Source of the DNA: Streptomyces glaucescens
GTDB lineage: Bacteria > Actinomycetota > Actinomycetes > Streptomycetales > Streptomycetaceae
Assembly: GCF_000761215.1 (NCBI RefSeq)
Contig: NZ_CP009438.1
Location: forward strand, 1,458,501 to 1,522,500
DNA: 64,000 nucleotides
Reading direction: 5' to 3'
Part shown: positions 21,029 through 31,066 of the stretch, in pieces
Layout of the letters: every line of letters starts with the position of its first letter
Position numbering within the stretch: the stretch's first letter is position 1
The notes under the pieces: model-generated
The model's database searches: none
Seen by the model: only the letters and a program-made list of their open reading frames with translations
What the model was told of the DNA's origin: nothing
Position numbers and translations under genes: made by a program

Positions 21029-23518
21029 CTACCTCTGCCTGATCCGCAGGAAGGTGACCGAGTTCGCCGGGAAGGTGTAGGTGAACTTCCCCGCGACGCC
21101 CGAGAACGTGGAGGCCACCGGGGTGACCGGGGTGTCCGTCTCGGTGTTCACGTCCTCCGGGTCCGCGGCCAGGGTGGTCACCCGGGCCCGGGAGGAGACG
21201 TCGGCGCCGCCCAGGTCGATCGCCGTACGGGCGGCCGTGGGCTGGGCGTTGACGACCTTCACGATCAGGTCACCGGTGCGCCGGTCCTCGGTGACGACCT
21301 GACGGAACGGTTCGGCCGGCTTGTCGTCCGTGAAACTGCCCCACAGCCGCCCGTCCAGGTAGAGGCCGACCTGGCGGCCCCGCACCTTGACGTCGATGTC
21401 GTAGGAGCGGCCCGTCTCGATCGCGTGCGGCTCGGAGAGCAGCGTCGACTTGGCGCCGTCCGAGGCCTGCTCCACGGCGGACCGGGTGTTGTTCCAGCCG
21501 CCCAGGTTCCACCAGTAGTGGTTGCCGGTGTCCTTGACGCCGAAGGCGACCAGGAAGCCCTCCTTGCCGGACCTCTTGGTGGCCCTCACGTGCAGGTCGT
21601 AGTCCTTCCAGGCCGGGTCGCCCGCGGTGACCAGGGTGTTCTCGGCCTCGGTGTCGGTCTGGACGTAGGCGCCGTCCTGGACCGTCCAGCTGCCGCCGCC
21701 GGAGTGGGTCCACCGCGAGGCGTCACCCGAGAAGTCGTCGCTCAGCAGGGTGGTGCCGTCGGCGGCGGTGACCCTCACGTCGTCGTACGCGGCGCTGGTC
21801 GCCCAGGTGGACAGGCCGATCGCGCCGGTGATCGGGCCGCTGACGCCCGGGGTGCCGGTCGCGGTGGACGGGACCACCCGGTCGCCGGTGTTGTTCATGA
21901 ACAGCTTCTGGACCTCGTAGCCGGCCGAGTTCCAGGAGGCGCGGTTGTTGAACCAGATCAGGTCCGGCCGCCACTGCACGTAGTCCTCGTTGGCGAGCAG
22001 CGGGGCGTAGGAGGCGAGCTTGACCACGTCGGCGTTGCGTTCCAGACCGGTCATGAACGCGGCCTCGGCGAGGGCGTTCCTGAAGGCGTTGCCCTGGGAG
22101 GCGTACTCGCCGAGGAAGACCTTCGGGCCGTTCCTGTCGTAGCTGTCGTAGCGGCCGTTGTTCTGCAGGAACCACTGCGGGCTGTTGTAGTAGTGCTCGT
22201 CGACCAGGTCGACGCCGGCTGCGCGGTTGAGCTGCCACAGCCGGTCGAAGGTGCTGCCGGTGTCGTCGGGACCGGAGTTGGAGACGACGGTGATTTCCGG
22301 GTGCTCCGCCTCGATCGCGGCGCGGAACTCCTGGAAGCGGGCGAAGAACTCGTCGGGCAGGTTCTCCTCGTTGCCGACGCCGATGTGGGTGAGGCCGAAG
22401 GGCTTGGGGTGGCCCATCCGCGCCCGCACCCCGCCCCAGGTGGAGCCGGCCGGGCCGTTGGCGAACTCGATCAGGTCGAGGGTGTCCTGGACGTGCCGGC
22501 GCAGCAGGGCCTGGTCGTCGGTGGCCCGGTTCTGGCCGCAGCCGGTCACCAGGGCGGGGACGACGGGCAGCGGCATGGCGCCGATGTCCTCGGCGAAGCG
22601 GAAGTACTCGTAGTAGCCGAGGCCGTAGGACTGGTTGTAGCCCCAGAAGTTGGCGTTCGTGGCGCGTTCCTCGACCGGGCCGACGGTGTCCTTCCACTGG
22701 TAGGCGCGCTTGCGCTGCCATCCGCCGGCCTCACTGTAGTCCTGCATGGAGCCGGTGTTGACCAGGCAGCCGCCGGGGAAGCGGAGGAAGCCCGGCTTCA
22801 GGGCCTCGATCTTCTCGGCGAGGTCCTTGCGCAGGCCGTTGGGCTGGTTCCGGTAGGTGTCGCGCGGGAACAGCGAGACCATGTCGAGCGCGACGGCGGC
22901 GGAGGAGGCGACGGTGAGGCGGCCGCGGTTGACGGTGCGGCTCGCGGTGAAGGTCGCGGTGTACTTGGCCCAGCCGCCCCTGACGCCGATCCGGCGGGCC
23001 TCGGCCAGTTCGCCGGCGGCGTCCTTCAGGGAGACGGTGAGGGTGGTCCCCGAGGTGGCGCGGGCCCACACCGAGAAGTCGTACCTCTTGCCCCGCTCCA
23101 GCCGGATGCCGGTGTTGTAGCCGGCGTTGGTCACCGAGGAACCGGCGCCGAGGGAGAGGTAGTTGCGGTTGCGCTCGTTGAGCCGGCCGGCGTCGTCGGC
23201 GACCTGCGCGGTGCCGTCGACCGTCCAGGAGGTCAGCGGGGTGTACGAGGTGTTGTCGGCGGTGGAGTACTCGAAGGACCGGTTCTGCACCAGCTCGGCG
23301 TACAGGCCGCCGTCGGCCGCGCGGTTGATGTCCTCGAAGAAGACGCCGTACATGGTGTCGTCGATCGTCGCGCCGGCGGCGGACGGGTCGACGGTGATCG
23401 CGTAGTCGGTGACGGTCCCGGCGTGCGCGGGCGCGGGCGCGAGCACGCAGGAGACGGCCAGGACGGCGGTGGCGGCCGGGCCCAGTCTCCGGCGGGTGGT
23501 GCGGGCGGTGCGTGACAT
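21029..23518 (-). CDS. Secreted GH51 alpha-L-arabinofuranosidase
   Basis: The 829-residue protein has a Sec signal cut after AHA (31-33), an N-terminal carbohydrate-binding-like beta domain (about 90-215), and a GH51 barrel. Acid/base Glu384 lies in GVGNEENLP and nucleophile Glu471 in VFLGEYASQG, both in the expected context. The C-terminal beta domain of the family appears split by an inserted laminin-G/DUF1080-like module (about residues 590-735, with WWNLGGWNNTRSAVEQ). It would release arabinofuranosyl groups from arabinoxylan or arabinan. ATG 23518 is chosen; longer in-frame extension runs into the operator region. An inverted repeat at 23554-23588 may be the sugar-responsive operator. 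Confidence 0.92.
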   Translation of the reverse strand: MSRTARTTRRRLGPAATAVLAVSCVLAPAPAHAGTVTDYAITVDPSAAGATIDDTMYGVFFEDINRAADGGLYAELVQNRSFEYSTADNTSYTPLTSWTVDGTAQVADDAGRLNERNRNYLSLGAGSSVTNAGYNTGIRLERGKRYDFSVWARATSGTTLTVSLKDAAGELAEARRIGVRGGWAKYTATFTASRTVNRGRLTVASSAAVALDMVSLFPRDTYRNQPNGLRKDLAEKIEALKPGFLRFPGGCLVNTGSMQDYSEAGGWQRKRAYQWKDTVGPVEERATNANFWGYNQSYGLGYYEYFRFAEDIGAMPLPVVPALVTGCGQNRATDDQALLRRHVQDTLDLIEFANGPAGSTWGGVRARMGHPKPFGLTHIGVGNEENLPDEFFARFQEFRAAIEAEHPEITVVSNSGPDDTGSTFDRLWQLNRAAGVDLVDEHYYNSPQWFLQNNGRYDSYDRNGPKVFLGEYASQGNAFRNALAEAAFMTGLERNADVVKLASYAPLLANEDYVQWRPDLIWFNNRASWNSAGYEVQKLFMNNTGDRVVPSTATGTPGVSGPITGAIGLSTWATSAAYDDVRVTAADGTTLLSDDFSGDASRWTHSGGGSWTVQDGAYVQTDTEAENTLVTAGDPAWKDYDLHVRATKRSGKEGFLVAFGVKDTGNHYWWNLGGWNNTRSAVEQASDGAKSTLLSEPHAIETGRSYDIDVKVRGRQVGLYLDGRLWGSFTDDKPAEPFRQVVTEDRRTGDLIVKVVNAQPTAARTAIDLGGADVSSRARVTTLAADPEDVNTETDTPVTPVASTFSGVAGKFTYTFPANSVTFLRIRQR

Positions 23519-23553
23519 GGATACTCCGCGGCTCTCTGCTCCGGGAAGGAGTT

Positions 23554-23588
23554 GTTCGAAATATCGGACATTGGTCAGCACTTCGAAC
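23554..23588 (-). promoter_or_regulatory. Candidate operator upstream of the arabinofuranosidase gene
   Basis: GTTCGAA (23554-23560) and TTCGAAC (23582-23588) form a 7-bp inverted repeat with centres 28 bp apart, 36-70 bp before the start. The left half is part of CGAAATATCG. This layout suits a dimeric or tetrameric sugar-responsive repressor, but no regulator gene is adjacent. Confidence 0.4.
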
Positions 23589-23661
23589 GGCAAGATAGGG
23601 AGGGGGCGGGTACGCGTCAATGGGTCACGCGACGGCGGACGGGGACGGAGAGCGGTGGGCG

Positions 23662-24108
23662 ATGGGTGAGTTCTGGCCAGTGCCGGAGGTACTGGAGTTC
23701 TTGGCCGGGAGCTGGCGGGTGGACCGGTCGGTGCGGGATCTGGCGACCGGGGATGAGGGCCGCTTCCGGGGAACGACGGTTTTCGGCCGCATGGAGGATG
23801 GTGCGCTGCTGCACCGGGAGTCCGGATCCTTCCTCTGGCACGGAGTCGCCCGGCCCGCCGGGCGGACGCTGCGCTTCCTGCCGGGACCGGACGGCGCCGG
23901 GACGGCCGAGGTGCGGTTCGCGGACGGACGCCCGTTCCACGACCTCGATCTGACGACCGGGCACTGGGTCGCCCGCCACCCCTGCGCGGCCGACCTCTAC
24001 CGCGGCGAGTTCACCGTCCGGGACACGGACCACTGGCGGACCGTGTGGCGGGTCCGCGGCCCGGCGAAGGACCTGGTGCTGACGACGGACTACGCGCGCG
24101 TGGGCTGA
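23662..24108 (+). CDS. Small beta-barrel-like protein of unknown function, DUF6314-like
   Basis: The 148-residue protein begins MGEFWPVPEVLEFLAGSWRVDRSV and continues with alternating strands (GRFRGTTVFGRMEDGALLHRESG, then RVRGPAKDLVLTTDYARV at the end), a lipocalin-like layout that I recall as DUF6314. Activity is unknown. ATG 23662 is chosen because conserved-looking sequence begins there; ATG 23620 in frame is possible. It is divergent from the arabinofuranosidase gene and its 3' end overlaps the convergent phosphatase-like gene by 19 bp. Confidence 0.7.
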   Translation: MGEFWPVPEVLEFLAGSWRVDRSVRDLATGDEGRFRGTTVFGRMEDGALLHRESGSFLWHGVARPAGRTLRFLPGPDGAGTAEVRFADGRPFHDLDLTTGHWVARHPCAADLYRGEFTVRDTDHWRTVWRVRGPAKDLVLTTDYARVG

Positions 24109-24713
24109 GCCCAGGCGCGGGAGCCGGCGTGCGGGCCACCGGAGGGGCCGTCGAAGCGCAGGTGCCAGCGGCCCGCGTGCCCGGTCACCGTGGTCGTCGA
24201 CAGCGGCCGGACGTCGAAGCTCCAGTACGTCGCCGCGGGCGCCCTCAGCGCGTACACCAGCGCCGCGCGGATCACCGACGGCTCGGCCACCGCGACGATC
24301 CGGCAGCCGTCCTCCCGCGGCCGGGTGTCCAGCCAGCCGCCGACCCGGCCGATGAACGCGAGCAGTGACTCGCCGCCGTGCGGGGTGGCGCGCGGATCGG
24401 CGAGCCAGGCGTCCACCGCCTCGGGCTCACGGGCCATCGCCTCGCCCAGGGTCAGCCCCCGCCAGCGGCCCATGTCGCAGTCCCGCAGGGCGAGCTGCGC
24501 CAGCGGCGCGAAGCCGAGGGCGTCACCGGTGGCGCGGCTGCGGGGCGTGGGCGAGCAGTAGCGCAGCTCGGCCGCCGCCAGCGGCAGCAGCTCGCCGCCG
24601 GCGCGCCGCACGTCGTCCCAGCCCGCCCGGTCCAGCGGCCGGTCGTCCTCGAAGCGCTCCGCCGGCCCCGGGGAGCTGCGCGCGGTGGCGACGAACGTGA
24701 CCCGAACTGCCAT
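24090..24713 (-). CDS. Degenerate histidine phosphatase-fold protein
   Basis: The 207-residue protein has the size and order of a phosphoglycerate-mutase-like histidine phosphatase: an N-terminal strand then SSP, RYCSPTPRSRATGDALG, RDCDMGRWRGLTLGEAM, and GGESLLAFIGRVGGWLD. However, the catalytic RHG is replaced by TAR (FVATARSSP) and the second catalytic His by Glu in VAEPSVIRAAL. It is therefore unlikely to be an active phosphatase. Similar degenerate proteins occur in Streptomyces, sometimes near cobalt-transport genes as I recall; no such gene is next to it here. It overlaps the convergent DUF6314-like gene by 19 bp. Confidence 0.75.
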   Translation of the reverse strand: MAVRVTFVATARSSPGPAERFEDDRPLDRAGWDDVRRAGGELLPLAAAELRYCSPTPRSRATGDALGFAPLAQLALRDCDMGRWRGLTLGEAMAREPEAVDAWLADPRATPHGGESLLAFIGRVGGWLDTRPREDGCRIVAVAEPSVIRAALVYALRAPAATYWSFDVRPLSTTTVTGHAGRWHLRFDGPSGGPHAGSRAWAQPTRA

Positions 24714-24842
24714 GCGGGGATGGTGAGCCGCGCGCGTGCGCGGGTCAAGAGCCGCAGCCGAGGCATCACTCAGGGTTCCGCGCGGTCACCGGCCGTACCC
24801 GGCCGGAGGGGACTGTCAGTGGGTGGTGCGATGCTGCGGAGC

Positions 24843-25454
24843 ATGAACGGGATCACGACCGCCGCGGACTACGGCTGGCTGGAGGAGCGGTACGCGGACC
24901 TCATGGAGGCGCACTGCGTGACACTGGTGCGCGGCCTCACCGCCGAGGAGCTGCTGCGGCGGCTGGGAGCCGAGCCGGCCGGCCGGTACACCGGGGTGGC
25001 GGACCTGGTGGATCCGTCGTACGAGGCCGGCTCCCCCTACCGGCTGTTCGTGGGCGCCACCACGGTGGGCGACTGGGCCCTGATGGTGGAGCACAACGGC
25101 TGTCTCGGCACGGTGGACGAGGCGATGCTGCCGCTGTCGCGCGGACGCACGGTGGTCTCCCACTTCCGCAACGTCAACGCGGTGGACCACTTCACCTGGT
25201 ACGAGGACGGCACGGTCCGCCCGCACTTCGAGCCGCTCTTCGCTCACCACCGCGACGGCAGCCACCCCGACGCGCTCCTCACCGAGATGCGTGAGGCGGG
25301 CTTCGACCTCCGCGACACCGACGCGTGCGACCACGACGGACACACCGAGGCCGCGTTGGCCCTCGCCCACCGGCTCACCGGCATACGCCTGACCCCGCGG
25401 CTGTTCGACACCGCCGAGTTCACCTGCGGCATCGCTCCGGTCCCCCGCCCGTAG
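24843..25454 (+). CDS. DUF6461-like protein
   Basis: The 203-residue protein contains DYGWLEERYADLMEAHCVTLVRGL at the start and LFVGATTVGDWALMVEHNGCLG, VVSHFRNVNAVDHFTWYEDG and RLTGIRLTPRLFD later, which is the layout of the actinomycete DUF6461 family, related in style to SMI1/KNR4-like immunity folds. Function is unknown. The start may be ATG 24843 or ATG 24831 (four codons longer); neither has a well-spaced ribosome-binding site. No toxin gene is adjacent. Confidence 0.7.
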   Translation: MNGITTAADYGWLEERYADLMEAHCVTLVRGLTAEELLRRLGAEPAGRYTGVADLVDPSYEAGSPYRLFVGATTVGDWALMVEHNGCLGTVDEAMLPLSRGRTVVSHFRNVNAVDHFTWYEDGTVRPHFEPLFAHHRDGSHPDALLTEMREAGFDLRDTDACDHDGHTEAALALAHRLTGIRLTPRLFDTAEFTCGIAPVPRP

Positions 25455-25466
25455 CCGGCGGCCCGG

Positions 25467-26934
25467 TCAGCCCGCCGCCGGGGCGCCCCGGTCGCGGAAC
25501 ACCTCGTCGCAGGCCACCCGCAGCCGGCGCACGCCCTCCGTGATCTCCGCCGTGCCCGCGACCGCGGCGAAGCTCAGCCGCAGGTGCGCGGCGGGCGGTT
25601 CCGCGCTGAAGTAGGGGCGGCCCGGGGTGAGGGCGACGCCCGCGCGCAGGGCGGCCGCGGTCAGCGCACTTTCGTCGGCGCCCTCGGGCAGCCGGGGCCA
25701 CAGGTGATAGCCGCCGCTCGGGATGTGCGGCAGGGCCAGCTCGGGCAGGTGCGCGGCCAGCGCGGAGGTCATGGCGTCCCGCCGGGCCTTGAGCGCCGTG
25801 GAGACGGCGCGCAGATGGCGCGGCCAGGCCGGCGAGCCGACCAGCTCCAGCGCCGCCTCCTGGAGCGGCCGGGGCACGAAGAAGGTGTCCACGACCTGGA
25901 TGGCGCGCAGCCGCTCCAGCACCGGGCCGCGGGCGGCCAGCGCGCTGACCCGGAAGCTCGGCGAGGTGGCCTTGGTCAGCGAGCAGACGTGCACGACGAC
26001 GCCGTCCGGGTCGTCGGCGGCGAGCGGTCGCGGCAGCGGCGGCGCGTCCTCGTGCACCAGCCGCCGGACGAAGTCGTCCTCGACGACGAAGGCCCCCGCC
26101 TCGCGGGCGATCCGCAGCACCTCACCCCGCCGCTGCGGGGCCAGCACGGCTCCGGTGGGGTTCTGGAAGAGCGGCTGGCAGACGAAGACCCGGGCGCCGG
26201 TCGCCCGGAAGGCGTCGGCGAGCAGGTCCGGGCGTACCCCGTCGGCGTCCACGGGCACCGGCACCGGGCGCAGGCCCGCCGCCCGGGCGATCGCGAGCAT
26301 GCCCGGGTAGGTCGGGGACTCGACCAGGACCGGGGCTCCGGGCGGGGCGAGCGCGCGCAGCGCGGTGGTCAGCCCGGACTGGCCGCCGGAGGTGATCAGC
26401 ACCTCGGCGGCGGTGACCGCCCCGCCGGGACCGCCGATGCTGCGCGCGAACCATTCGCGCAGCTCGGGCAGCCCCTCCATGGGCGGCCGGCCCCAGGCTC
26501 CGGGGCGCCGCCCCGCGCGGGAGAGCGCCGCGGCCATCGCGCGCTCGGGCTGCAGGGAGGGGTGCAGGTAACCGCCGTTGAACTCGATGACCCCGGGCGG
26601 CGGCGCGGCGAGGGAGACCAGCACCCCGGAGGCGTCCACCGAGCGCGGGACGGGCTCGGCGGCGGTGTCCGCGCTCAGGGTCACCTCCTGCCAGGAGGTG
26701 TCCCCGCCGGCCGCGGCCGCGGCGCGCGGCTCGGCGCGGAACGCCCCGGCTCCGGGCCGGGTCACCACCAGCCCCTCGGCGGCGAGCTGGGCCAGCGCCC
26801 GCGAGACGGTCACGGGGCTCACCCGGAACCGCTCGACCAAGGCGCGACTCGATGGCAGCTTTCCACCAGGAGAGTAGCGGTCCAGCTCCCTCCGAAGCTG
26901 TTCCGCCAGTTCACCGACACTGCTACGCTCTTGC

Positions 26935-26936
<2 letters not shown>
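25467..26936 (-). CDS. MocR-type transcription factor (GntR domain fused to aminotransferase fold)
   Basis: The 489-residue protein has an N-terminal GntR winged helix (about 1-68, LVERFRVSPVTVSRALAQLAAEG), a linker, and a fold-type I aminotransferase-like domain. The PLP lysine lies in VCSLTKATSPSF, the substrate loop is FQNPTGAVLAPQRRGEVL, and YPGMLAIARAAG is also present. MocR proteins usually sense PLP or amino-compounds and regulate a divergent gene, here a DMT-family exporter. Its ATG (26934-26936) overlaps the ATG of that gene (26935-26937) on the other strand, so one shared control region must lie inside both 5' ends. Confidence 0.9.

Positions 26937-26960
<24 letters not shown>
26903..26960. 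promoter_or_regulatory. Overlapping divergent promoters for the MocR and DMT genes
   Basis: TACGCT ends 5 bases before the plus-strand ATG, and on the other strand TACTCT ends 8 bases before the minus-strand ATG. No Shine-Dalgarno sequence precedes either start. Both messages look leaderless. CTCTTGCATGAGAG, centred on the shared start codons, is a near palindrome and a good candidate for a MocR site. Confidence 0.5.
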
Positions 26961-27861
<901 letters not shown>

Positions 27862-27949
27862 ACGGTGCGCCGTCGGGACGCGTCCGGCCGTGGCGCCGCG
27901 GGCTCGCGGCCACGGACCGCTGCTCCCGCGAAGGTGGAGGAGGCTCCAG

Positions 27950-28195
27950 ATGCGCGCAACCGTGGGCGACCAGCTTGTCCAGCACGGCAGGGTGGTCGGA
28001 CAGCACGACAAGGTCGGCGAGATCGTCGAAGTGCTCGGCCAGGAGGGCAACCCCCCGTACCGCGTCCGGTTCCAGGACGGGCACGAGGGACTGTGCTCCC
28101 CGGGCCCCGACACCGAGATCCGGCACCGGAGCACGCAGCCGGCGGCGGTCTCGCAACCCCCGACGAGCACTCAGCCGCCCGGCATGGGGCTCTGA
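27950..28195 (+). CDS. DUF1918 small protein
   Basis: The 81-residue protein is the single-domain DUF1918 type: MRATVGDQLVQHGRVVGQHD, EIVEVLGQEGNPPYRVRFQDGHEGLCSPGPD, then a Pro/Gln/Ser-rich tail. The fold is a small SH3-like beta barrel; function is unknown. A strong GGAGGAGG precedes ATG 27950. It lies between the transporter and a convergent secreted glycosidase-like gene, with 1 base between stops. Confidence 0.85.
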   Translation: MRATVGDQLVQHGRVVGQHDKVGEIVEVLGQEGNPPYRVRFQDGHEGLCSPGPDTEIRHRSTQPAAVSQPPTSTQPPGMGL

Positions 28196-28196
28196 T

Positions 28197-29531
28197 TCAG
28201 GACGCGGGGTTCGCCGGCTGCCCGTAGTGGTCGGCGATCACCCGTGCCATCGCGCCGGCCGGATCCGCCGCCACCTCCTTCGCGGCGAAGAAGACGTGCC
28301 CCTTCACCTGCGGATACCGGCGGGCCAGCGTCAGGTGCCGGGAGAGTTCGGCCGGGTCCTGCCACGGGGCGGCCTGTGCCGGGTCGCCGGCCCGGTAGAG
28401 GGCCTCGCCGATGTACAGCCGGGTGCCGCTGCCCTGGGCGACCCCGGCCCACCACCGCACCAGCTCGGCGTAGTCGGCGGCCGGGAAGCCGATGTGCCAG
28501 TAGAGCTGCGGGCAGATGTAGTCCACCCATCGCTCCCGGACCCACTTGCGGGTGTCCGCGTAGAGATCGTCGTAGGCCTGCAGGGCGCGGGTGCCGGAGC
28601 CGAGCGGGTCGGTCGACGCGTTGCGCCACACCCCGAACGGGCTGATCCCGAACCGGGTGCCGGGCTGCGCCTTCTTGATCCCGGCCGCCATGTCCCGCAC
28701 CAGGCGGTCGATGTTGTCCCGCCGCCAGTCGGCCCGTCCGGCGAAACCGCCGCCGTACCTCTCGAAGGCCGCGTCGTCGTCGAAGGTCTGGCCCGCGACC
28801 GGGTACGGGTAGAAGTAGTCGTCGAAGTGGACGGCGTCCACCGGGTACCTGCGGACCGCGTCGAGCATCGCCTCCTGCACGAAGCCGCGGACCTCGGGCA
28901 GCCCGGCGTTGTAGTACAGCTTCCCGCCGTAGCGCACCACCCACTCCGGATGCCGGCGCGCGGGGTGGTCCGCCAGCAGCCGGGAGGGGTCCGCGTGCGT
29001 GGCGACGCGCAGCGGGTTGAACCAGGCGTGCAGCTCCAGACCGCGTGCGTGGGCCTCGGCGACGGCCGTGCCGAGCGGGTCCCAGCCGGGGTCCTTGCCC
29101 TGGGTGCCGGTCAGGTACTGCGACCAGGGCTCGTGCGGCGAGGGCCACAGCGCGTCCGCCGCGGGCCGCACCTGGAAGATCACCGTGTTGAGCCGGCTGC
29201 GCACCGCCTGGTCGAGGTGGGCGAGCAGTTCCGCACGCTGCCGGGCGGCGCTCAGCCCGGCCCGGGAGGGCCAGTCCCGGTTGACGACCGTGGCCAGCCA
29301 CATGCCGCGCATCTCGGCCGCCGCGGCGGCCTGGCCCGCGTTCGCGGCGGCCGCGCTCCGCGCGGTCGGTCCGGGCGCCTCCCCGGCCGGCGAGCCGTCG
29401 GCCGCCGGGTCCCGCCCGTCCGGCCCGGGCGGCCGCCGTCCGGGCCGTCCCGGGGAGGCCGCGGCCTCCCCGGACAGCACCAGCGCCGACAGGGCCGCCG
29501 CGGCGAACGCCCGGCGTGTCACACGTCCCAT
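28197..29531 (-). CDS. Secreted family 10-like glycosyl hydrolase (GHL10 / DUF4015)
   Basis: The 444-residue protein starts with a twin-arginine-style signal (GRVTRRAFAAAALSALVLSGEAAA) and a Pro/Gly-rich linker, then a TIM barrel. EMRGMWLATVVNRDWPS opens the domain, YYNAGLPEVRGFVQEAM and DAVHFDDYFYPYP follow, and YICPQLYWHIGFP ends the pocket. These match the GHL10/YngK family of presumed cell-wall or polysaccharide hydrolases. Asp/Glu pairs in HFDDYFYP are likely catalytic. Start at ATG 29531 is preferred because the signal begins there; ATG 29546 in frame is also possible. Confidence 0.85.
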   Translation of the reverse strand: MGRVTRRAFAAAALSALVLSGEAAASPGRPGRRPPGPDGRDPAADGSPAGEAPGPTARSAAAANAGQAAAAAEMRGMWLATVVNRDWPSRAGLSAARQRAELLAHLDQAVRSRLNTVIFQVRPAADALWPSPHEPWSQYLTGTQGKDPGWDPLGTAVAEAHARGLELHAWFNPLRVATHADPSRLLADHPARRHPEWVVRYGGKLYYNAGLPEVRGFVQEAMLDAVRRYPVDAVHFDDYFYPYPVAGQTFDDDAAFERYGGGFAGRADWRRDNIDRLVRDMAAGIKKAQPGTRFGISPFGVWRNASTDPLGSGTRALQAYDDLYADTRKWVRERWVDYICPQLYWHIGFPAADYAELVRWWAGVAQGSGTRLYIGEALYRAGDPAQAAPWQDPAELSRHLTLARRYPQVKGHVFFAAKEVAADPAGAMARVIADHYGQPANPAS

Positions 29532-29712
29532 CCAGAACACCCCCATACTCCGCGCGGTCACGCGGTCACGGACAGTCTCCGGGCCAGGATGCCCCCGACC
29601 CCGGTGATCGATCATCGATACTTGGCGGTAACGTGCACGAACGGAGCAGGCACGAGCAGGCCCCGCGACCCGGCGGACTGCCGCGGCCGAACGGATCAGC
29701 GAAGGGGACGAT

Positions 29713-30588
29713 GTGACAGGCATCCCATCGGGAGACATTGCGCGCGTCGGAGTGGTCGGCTGTGGCCAGATGGGCGCCGGCATCGCGGAGGTGTGCGCCC
29801 GCGCGGGACTGGACGTCAGGGTCGCCGAGACCACCGGCGAGGCCCTGGAGATCGGCCGCACCCGGCTGTTCAACTCCCTGGCCAAGGCCGCCGAGCGGGG
29901 CAAGATCAGCGACGCGGAGCGGGATGCGACGCAGGCCCGGCTGAGCTTCACCACCGACCTCGGCGAGTTCGCCGACCGCGATCTGGTGATCGAGGCGGTG
30001 GTGGAGAACGAGCAGGTCAAGACCGAGATCTTCCAGGTGCTCGACCAGGTGGTGACCCGCCCGGACGCCATCCTGGCCTCCAACACCTCCTCCATCCCGC
30101 TGGTGAAGCTGGCCGTCGCCACCGCGCGTCCGGACCAGGTCATCGGCATCCACTTCTTCAACCCGGCCCCCGTGCAGCAGCTGGTCGAGCTGATCCCGGC
30201 CCTCACCACCTCCGAGGGCACCCTCAGCCGGGCGCAGCTGTTCACGGAGAAGGTGCTCGGCAAGCACGCCATCCGCGCCCAGGACCGCTCCGGCTTCGTC
30301 GTCAACGCGCTGCTGATCCCGTATCTGCTCTCCGCGATCCGGATGTTCGAGTCGGGCATCGCCAGCCGCGAGGACATCGACAACGGCATGGAGATGGGCT
30401 GCGCCCACCCGATGGGCCCGCTGAAGCTCTCCGACCTCATCGGCCTCGACACGGTCGCCTCCGTCGCGCACTCGATGTACGAGGAGTACAAGGAGCCGCT
30501 GTACGCCGCTCCCCCGCTGCTCCAGCGCATGGTGGACGCGGGCCGGCTCGGCCGCAAGACCGGTTCCGGCTTCTACACCTACGGCTGA
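29713..30588 (+). CDS. 3-hydroxybutyryl-CoA dehydrogenase
   Basis: The 291-residue protein is a stand-alone 3-hydroxyacyl-CoA dehydrogenase. The NAD site is VGVVGCGQMGAGIAEV (12-27, Gly16/18/21), the catalytic pair is His147 in GIHFFNPAP with Glu159, and NTSSIP and FVVNALLIPYL are the family's other blocks. It interconverts 3-hydroxybutyryl-CoA and acetoacetyl-CoA, in ethylmalonyl-CoA, storage or fatty-acid routes. GTG 29713 is preceded by GAAGGGGA. It is divergent from the glycosidase gene and followed by a strong terminator. Confidence 0.92.
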   Translation: MTGIPSGDIARVGVVGCGQMGAGIAEVCARAGLDVRVAETTGEALEIGRTRLFNSLAKAAERGKISDAERDATQARLSFTTDLGEFADRDLVIEAVVENEQVKTEIFQVLDQVVTRPDAILASNTSSIPLVKLAVATARPDQVIGIHFFNPAPVQQLVELIPALTTSEGTLSRAQLFTEKVLGKHAIRAQDRSGFVVNALLIPYLLSAIRMFESGIASREDIDNGMEMGCAHPMGPLKLSDLIGLDTVASVAHSMYEEYKEPLYAAPPLLQRMVDAGRLGRKTGSGFYTYG

Positions 30589-30608
30589 TTACCCAGCGCT
30601 AGCTGGAG

Positions 30609-30639
30609 GGGCCCGGCACCCGGCGGGGGTGCCGGGCCC
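30609..30639 (+). terminator. Hairpin terminator after the hydroxybutyryl-CoA dehydrogenase gene
   Basis: A perfect 13-bp stem (30609-30621 with 30627-30639) encloses a 5-base loop, 20 bases after the stop. Confidence 0.75.
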
Positions 30640-30716
30640 GCGTGTTTCACACACCGTGTGCGCGGCGGCCACGCATATGCCGTGCGCACACACTCCCCAT
30701 GCGCCCACCAGGCGAG

Positions 30717-30745
30717 TTGACTCAGCATGCGCATGCAAGGGATGT
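30717..30745 (+). promoter_or_regulatory. Promoter with a palindrome in the spacer, upstream of the small membrane protein gene
   Basis: TTGACT (30717-30722) lies 17 bp before GGATGT (30740-30745), a weak -10. The spacer holds the perfect 12-bp palindrome GCATGCGCATGC (30725-30736), where a bound regulator would block polymerase. The start codon follows 26 bases later. Confidence 0.45.
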
Positions 30746-30771
30746 GAGAGAACACGGAAAGGAGCGGTTTC

Positions 30772-31029
30772 GTGACCGCCGATCCCCGGCAATCCGTCTC
30801 CCTGGAGGAACTCGCAGAGTTACGGCGCCGCCTCGACGTCGCCTACGCGCGCGTCGAGGGCGGGCTGGCCCTGCTCTCCCACCGCACCGAGGAGACCGCC
30901 AAGGAAGTCGACGAGCTGCACACGCGGCTGGTCCACCTGGAGCACGCCCGCTGGCCCCTGCCCTCGATCACGGCCGTGACCGCGATCGGGGCCCTGGCCG
31001 TGGCGGTCTGGCAGGCCCTCGGACGCTAG
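30772..31029 (+). CDS. Small tail-anchored coiled-coil protein, unknown function
   Basis: The 85-residue protein is Leu/Glu/Arg-rich and heptad-like (SLEELAELRRRLDVAYARVEG to VDELHTRLVHLEHAR) and ends in a single membrane segment (ITAVTAIGALAVAVWQALG, about 65-83). The tail anchor would place the coiled coil in the cytoplasm. GTG 30772 has a clear GGAAAGGAG site. I do not recognise a named family, though similar small proteins occur in this place in other Streptomyces as I remember. It is convergent with the NUDIX gene. Confidence 0.75.
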   Translation: MTADPRQSVSLEELAELRRRLDVAYARVEGGLALLSHRTEETAKEVDELHTRLVHLEHARWPLPSITAVTAIGALAVAVWQALGR

Positions 31030-31066
31030 GAGACGACCAGGACACGGCCCTGGGGCCGGGCCGGCC

